A model generated the notes under the pieces. It was not told the DNA's origin. It was given only the letters and a program-made list of their open reading frames with translations, and made no database searches. The translations under genes were made by a program, and so were the position numbers. Source: Acidimicrobiaceae bacterium (GTDB lineage: Bacteria > Actinomycetota > Acidimicrobiia > Acidimicrobiales > RAAP-2). Taken from it: a DNA stretch of 7,738 nt. Of the stretch, positions 6,724 through 7,738 are shown piece by piece (position 1 is the first letter of the stretch; each line of letters begins with the position of its first letter). The DNA lies in contig PMAL01000072.1 of assembly GCA_003152555.1 (NCBI GenBank), forward strand, positions 4,270-12,007, given 5' to 3'.

Positions 6724-7738
6724 GGACCCCTCGGTTGACGAGGCCCCACTGCTTCATATTGACCTGGACGCTTTTTTCGCCTCGGTGGAGATCCTCGACG
6801 ACCCTACGTTGATTGGCAAACCGGTGGTGGTGGGCGGACCCGCCAGCCGCGGCGTGGTGGCGAGTGCCAGCTACCAGGCGCGCCGTTTTGGCGTGCGCAG
6901 CGCGATGCCCACCGTCGTCGCCCGACGGATGTGTCCGGGACTCATCGTGCTGCCCGGACGCTTCGATCGCTACGAGGCGTATTCACGGATGTTTCACGAC
7001 GTCATCCGAGACCTCACGCCAGACTTCGAGCCCTTAGGACTCGACGAAGTCTTTGCTGACCTTCGCAGTCTGCGACGCCTTAACGTGCGACCCATCGCCG
7101 CGGCGAGCGCATTGCGCCTACGGATCAACGGTGAACTTGGCCTGGAATGCGGGGTGGGACTTGGACGCAACAAGCTGTTCGCCAAACTGGCGTCCAAACA
7201 GTCCAAACCCCGAGTGGAGAAGGGAAAATTGGTGCCCGGCGCCGGGGTGGTGTGGGTGAGCCCGGCCCTGGAAGCAACGTGGCTGGAGGAACTGCCGGTG
7301 CGCGCGCTGTGGGGAGTGGGGCCGGCGACCGCCGCCAAATTGGAGAAACTGGGACTGCAATGGGTGCGAGATCTGGCCCTCGTGGACGAGCGGACGCTGG
7401 CGAGCCACGTGGGTCCCTCGCTCGCGGCCACTCTGTGGGCCTTCGCGCACGGCGAAGACAATCGCGAGGTCGTGGTTGACCGGGTGGTCAAGTCAATTGG
7501 CCACGAACAGACATTCCTTAAGTCGCTGCAGGGCAAAGACGAGATCACTGAAGCCGCTCGCAGCCATTCGGCCGTGGTGGCGAGAGCCCTGCGAAGTCAG
7601 GGCCGGGTGGCGAGGACCATTTCCATCGTGGTGCGCTTCGATGACTTCACCGGGGTGAGTCGGTCGCAAACGCTGTCATTCGGCATCGACGACGAATTCG
7701 CCATTACCGCGATCGCCGAAGCGTTGCTGGCGTCGGTG
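6689..7738 (+). CDS. dinB: DNA polymerase IV (Y-family translesion polymerase), 3' end outside window
   Basis: The frame is open from GTG 6689 to the window edge (350 codons) and the C-terminus is missing. DinB copies damaged templates and is error-prone. Residues 23-34 read HIDLDAFFASVE. Asp25 matches catalytic Asp8 of E. coli Pol IV and Phe30 matches the steric gate. LGLDEVFADL gives catalytic Asp119-Glu120. YQARRFGVRSAMP (62-74), GVGLGRNKLFAKLASK and LPVRALWGVGP (202-212, helix-hairpin-helix) also match. The residue two before the catalytic Asp-Glu pair, usually Ser (SxDE), is Gly118-1 here (G-L-D-E). The N-terminus has a 17-residue polar extension before the polymerase core. The GTG lies inside the PIG-L gene (35-bp overlap) with GGGGG at 6675-6679 upstream; TTG at 6707 is an alternative. 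The little finger domain is present but cut short. Confidence 0.9.
   Translation, partial: MKPSAALNSPSEDPSVDEAPLLHIDLDAFFASVEILDDPTLIGKPVVVGGPASRGVVASASYQARRFGVRSAMPTVVARRMCPGLIVLPGRFDRYEAYSRMFHDVIRDLTPDFEPLGLDEVFADLRSLRRLNVRPIAAASALRLRINGELGLECGVGLGRNKLFAKLASKQSKPRVEKGKLVPGAGVVWVSPALEATWLEELPVRALWGVGPATAAKLEKLGLQWVRDLALVDERTLASHVGPSLAATLWAFAHGEDNREVVVDRVVKSIGHEQTFLKSLQGKDEITEAARSHSAVVARALRSQGRVARTISIVVRFDDFTGVSRSQTLSFGIDDEFAITAIAEALLASV

Noticed and set aside
6994..7548. Open frame of about 184 codons on the - strand, antisense to dinB
   Set aside because: Low-complexity Ser/Arg/Thr-rich translation typical of GC-rich antisense frames; the + strand polymerase explains the region.

Overview
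The window looks like chromosomal DNA from a GC-rich actinobacterium (Actinomycetota, possibly an acidimicrobial lineage). Four things point there: the moderately high GC, frequent GTG starts, LexA boxes of the GAAC-N4-GTTC type used by Actinomycetota and Firmicutes, and a LysM gene next to nrdR, which is an actinobacterial arrangement. The lineage is an inference from these traits. All supported genes lie on the + strand. No RNA genes, mobile elements or CRISPR arrays were seen.

Region 1 (1-4921) is a branched-chain amino acid type ABC uptake locus (HAAT/Liv family). It opens with the C-terminal part of a periplasmic-type binding protein. A very strong 17-bp hairpin with a short T run (523-564) follows. 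Then come permease livH, permease livM, ATPase livG and ATPase livF, joined by 1- to 4-bp start/stop overlaps, so they are probably translationally coupled. A YbaK-type aminoacyl-tRNA deacylase-like gene follows livF by 6 bp and closes the unit. The hairpin probably lets the binding protein be made in excess over the membrane components.

Region 2 (4922-5072) is an AT-rich intergenic stretch. It holds a well-formed promoter (TTGCAA, 17 bp, TATCAT) carrying two perfect LexA boxes. The boxes are exact reverse complements of each other. One fills the -35/-10 spacer and the other covers the expected start site.

Region 3 (5073-7738) begins under that SOS promoter. It encodes a small membrane-anchored LysM protein (resembling the SOS division inhibitors ChiZ and YneA), the ribonucleotide reductase repressor NrdR, a PIG-L/LmbE zinc deacetylase, and DNA polymerase IV (DinB), which runs off the right edge. 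Spacings are 23 bp, 2 bp and a 35-bp overlap, so the four genes could form one damage-inducible operon joining a division block, dNTP control and translesion synthesis. In mycobacteria lexA is divergent from the LysM gene; here lexA is absent and the amino acid transport locus sits upstream instead.
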